Assembly (NCBI GenBank): GCA_022113835.1
Contig: JAILWY010000007.1
Span: forward strand, 6,468,001 to 6,532,000
Length of the DNA stretch: 64,000 nucleotides
Origin: Atopsyche davidsoni
Lineage: Eukaryota; Arthropoda; Insecta; Trichoptera; Hydrobiosidae
Reading direction: 5' to 3'
The notes beneath the pieces were generated by a model that saw only the letters and a program-made list of their open reading frames with translations, had not been told where the DNA came from and did not search any database. Position 1 is the stretch's first letter; every line of letters starts with the position of its first letter. Shown piece by piece: positions 61,265 to 64,000 of the stretch. The position numbers were made by a program, and so were the translations under genes.

Positions 61265-63386
61265 TTAGTCCAGCTTGAATCCGAACTGAAACAGACAAAG
61301 AATTACGAGTGTGATTTTTTTATGTTTAATTGATATTCTACTTTCTTTTTGTTAAGTTTGTAGATGTTATTTTTCAAACCTCTGTGGCCTTTTCGATGGC
61401 ACACGCGCGCATCTCCGCGGCTCTCAAGCATCCCTTCTCGTCATCTTTGACGGCGTTCACTGGAATAGACCACAACAATGGAATAAGTAACGAAAAAGTG
61501 GAAGAGACAATATTTTTATCGCTTCATCTTCGGAGTAGATCTTGTGCTTCCGGATGTGAAAGCAATGTTCATATTGAATATTTAATGAATCCGCATTTTC
61601 ACTGTGTATACAATATGCCTGTAGGCAATCGATTTCCACGTGAAACGAAAACAAATCCTTTTTTTTTATTATTAAATAGATGGGATTCAAATGTACACTT
61701 CACGCTATTGTGGGCTCTTGCCAATTGGGCTATAATACCAATATACTTTTTAATCAGTGCTTCGTAAACGTTACAGTAACACTTCTTAAAGACAAGTCTG
61801 ATATTGATAAAAGTAGTCATAAAAACGTACTACTTCACATCAAAACTATAGCATCAGGTATCTTCTACGCTTATTTGATATTTTATTGCATGTGCAGTGT
61901 GTTTATATATCTAAACATAAATTGCATATTTACCTCTATCTTTGCACATTTCAGCCAATTGTTTAGCGTGCTCCAATTTTTCTGGAGTTTCTCCCAAGTG
62001 CGCGTCTGCGGCCTTGAGGTTAGCATCCATATCGAGCTTGCCATCGGCTGTCATCTGAACAATTTAAGATAATTATCGCAAAACCATCAACACGACAATC
62101 AACACCACAACGGCACTTTAGCACGCCACAACAAATACAATACGACTAAACATATTGTTATGCCGTCGAACTAAGAATATGATACCAGAAAACCCACGAA
62201 TCAACCTTCAATAGAAGCCGGTACTTTTAGAAAACATGTAATTGTCACTTGCAATAATTTCGGATATAAAATGATGAGCAAACGCAGGGTCGGTCAATAA
62301 AAAAAATCAGTGAAGGCACTTCAATTTTGCGACTATGGACATAATCGAAAATATATTTTGCTGCTAATTTTTCAAAATCAATTTCATGTGTATTTTTATA
62401 TAGAGCATTGTAGCATTATTCGTCTCTCAAGCCAACCCAAGGCTATTAGAGTCGACTAATAAGATCTGTCGTCACTTCATATATTGACAAAGAATATGTG
62501 GTCAAGTTAATGAAGTAAATAACGAGATCAGCGTTGTTGTATTTAAGCCCTTGCTTATTTATTTAACTTATTCTTTAACTTTAACTTATACTTGTGCATT
62601 AACTCGTGCAAAAAAAGGATTTTTTACACATAGAAATCCAAATACGTTACACCTAAGCCACTTGCCGTAGGCCCCACAACCTGGGCGGAGGATCAGGGGA
62701 CAGCCACACACCGTATTGTAAGCATAGTCCAAACAACTACTATAAATTAACATAACAGAAAATAAAGAATCCTGTTTTTTTTAACGGGAGCTAAAATGCC
62801 GTGGCATGTCTATTGTATCGAGATAGGGTAGATCAAATAAAACTGAGAATAGGGGCGCTTCTATTCACGGACTGTCTGGAGTTTCTGACGATGGCCTCAG
62901 ACGACTCGATCTTTTTATAGGGAATATGATCATTCACTATTTTTAGACTTTTCCAGCCTGTTTTATAAAAATATTCATTTCGCATATTTCATACATAATG
63001 TATTTCCTGCGAAATTTGCACCGTTCATATAACAAGTACCCTAATTTATACTATTACACCAAAAATATAAAACGGAGTAATCTAGCAACTATAACGTGGT
63101 TCAATGACTTCAAAGTCCACTCATTTTCTGCATTATTTTTTTTGTGTCATAGATCTTTAGGCGCGGCCCTAGTGGCACCAAAAAGCAAACCGCGATGCCA
63201 TCGGTTTAAAAAAAAATAGATTACCAGGCCGAGGGTCTTGAAGATGCAGGCCATCATGCATTTGGCTTCGGGGGTGGTGATGGGTTCCTTGTTCATGATA
63301 TTTTTGATGTCGTCATCAGATGGGTTGGTCTCCTCCTTGCATTTTTTCCCAACTTCCATCATCTTTTCTTTGTCCATCATGCACAC
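61265..63386 (-). CDS. Odorant-binding protein 2, 5' exon beyond window
   Basis: Four minus-strand exons: 63225-63386, 61934-62054, 61380-61459, 61265-61285 (FGFKLD and stop). Internal phases are 0, 1, 0. The first visible exon begins in phase 0 after a CAACAG acceptor, so the signal-peptide exon must lie upstream, probably past position 64000; I found no candidate to the right edge. The visible 127 residues carry the six OBP cysteines in GKKC, AKC, MMAC, EMC, KGC and RAC with spacings 26-3-43-13-8, plus an extra cysteine near the start (VCMMDKEKM). The motif TADGKLDMDANLKA is typical of the family. The penultimate exon's donor is GTTTGA, a poor site; reading through would end the protein one residue later (ATEV), so the tiny last exon is probable but unproven. 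Same orientation and architecture as gene 1. Confidence 0.88.
62610..62770 (+). repeat. Dispersed repeat family A, copy 6
   Basis: Lies in the first visible intron of odorant-binding gene 2. Landmarks are CACCTAAGCCACTTGCCGTA, CCCCACAACCTGGGCGGAGG, CACACACCGTATTGTAAGCA and a tail with AAAATAAAGAATCC. It is one of the best-preserved copies. Confidence 0.75.
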
Positions 63387-63515
63387 CTGTTGACAAAATC
63401 GAGGCATTAAAATTTAAATATTTTTTTTGTTTAGTATCAGTGTATATTTTATATAAGTAAATAGATATTTATAGTAGATATGTGTAGCGTTAAAAACATA
63501 TTAGTCAATGTGTAA

Positions 63516-63647
63516 GTGATTAAGCATATTTTTTTCACACATTGAAAACGATTAAAGAAAACTCTCAGAAAATATCATCGTGACTTGTGAGGGATTCGAA
63601 CCCACATCCCCAAGCTTTCAATGTGTGAAAAAAATATGCTTAATCAC
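63516..63647. mobile_element. Fold-back element 2
   Basis: Perfect 32-bp arms (63516-63547 and 63616-63647) flank a 68-bp loop with CTCAGAAAATATCATCGTG, then a segment with GGGATTCGAACCC (a tRNA B-box-like palindrome), then CCACATCCC. The loop core matches that of the element at 27733-27769, which lacks the 19-bp B-box part. The arms of the two elements are unrelated. It lies between OBP2's first visible exon and its missing signal exon. Confidence 0.85.
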
Positions 63648-64000
63648 ATAAACATACTAATACCTGCATGGGTAAATAAATACGCATCCTGATTAACATT
63701 AATCTAAAATTAATATAATGTGTAAGTGCTTTAAACGATAAAAGTAAATATTTTATTTTAAAGAAACAAATACCAAAAATTACACGGTTAGATAGAAAAT
63801 ATATTAATTTAAATATTTTAAAAACGATTTAACTTATAGACTAATTGTTTCCAAAGTAGTAAACAAGTAGTTACATGTTGAAATAGCAATTTCGATACAA
63901 TTTCCTCAACACATCAGTTTTTAAAAATTATTTTAATTTGAGTGACACTTCACGAGGTTATTTGTATATTTTTCCATTACAAGCGTCCTTGACACATTTC
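63648..64000. other. Right edge, probable intron of odorant-binding gene 2
   Basis: AT-rich; no signal-peptide exon or other feature was found. Confidence 0.45.

Noticed and set aside
1..64000. CRISPR arrays, operons, bacterial promoters or viral genes
   Set aside because: None seen; introns, tRNA genes with internal promoters and insect gene families show this is eukaryotic chromosomal DNA.

Overview
This looks like an insect nuclear genome segment, most likely from a moth or butterfly (inference). The DNA is AT-rich. Genes have short exons and GT-AG introns. There are two six-cysteine insect odorant-binding protein genes, insect-type mariner, Helitron and hAT elements, and repeat families of the kind that crowd lepidopteran introns. 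There is nothing prokaryotic, viral or CRISPR-like.

Layout. 1-19.6 kb is a gene desert. It holds two tRNA genes (Ala-CGC, somewhat decayed; Gln-CTG, intact), a deleted Helitron, a hAT-type MITE, copies of two dispersed repeat families and a few GC-rich non-coding islands. 19.6-21.7 kb (minus) is a bHLH transcription factor of the NHLH/HLH4C class. Its single visible intron carries a hAT MITE and a palindromic element made of two back-to-back hammerhead-ribozyme motifs flanked by a 12-bp direct repeat. 22-29.5 kb is mostly repeats: two adjacent MITEs, a fold-back element whose arm is split by a small Helitron, and a LINE fragment. 29.5-39.4 kb (plus) is a four-exon gene for a ~676-residue protein I do not recognise. 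40.6-43.9 kb (minus) is a complete SMG9 homologue of the nonsense-mediated mRNA decay pathway. It is head to head (457 bp) with a five-exon cation-dependent mannose-6-phosphate-receptor-like gene at 44.4-47.9 kb (plus). 49.4-50.6 kb is a nearly full-length mariner with a disabled transposase, followed by a Helitron relic. 53.7-56.8 kb and 61.3-63.4 kb (both minus) are two odorant-binding protein genes with the same intron phases. The second runs off the right edge without its signal-peptide exon.

The genes do not form one pathway. SMG9 and the receptor gene probably share a bidirectional promoter region. The two odorant-binding genes are a tandem pair. The long AT-rich flanks of the bHLH gene may be its regulatory landscape. 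The least explained signals are the fold-back elements: two hairpins at 27.4-27.8 kb and 63.5-63.65 kb share a loop core (with a tRNA B-box-like motif in one) but have unrelated long perfect arms. The palindromic hammerhead pair is the other. All splice sites and repeat boundaries were read by eye; no alignment or search was run.
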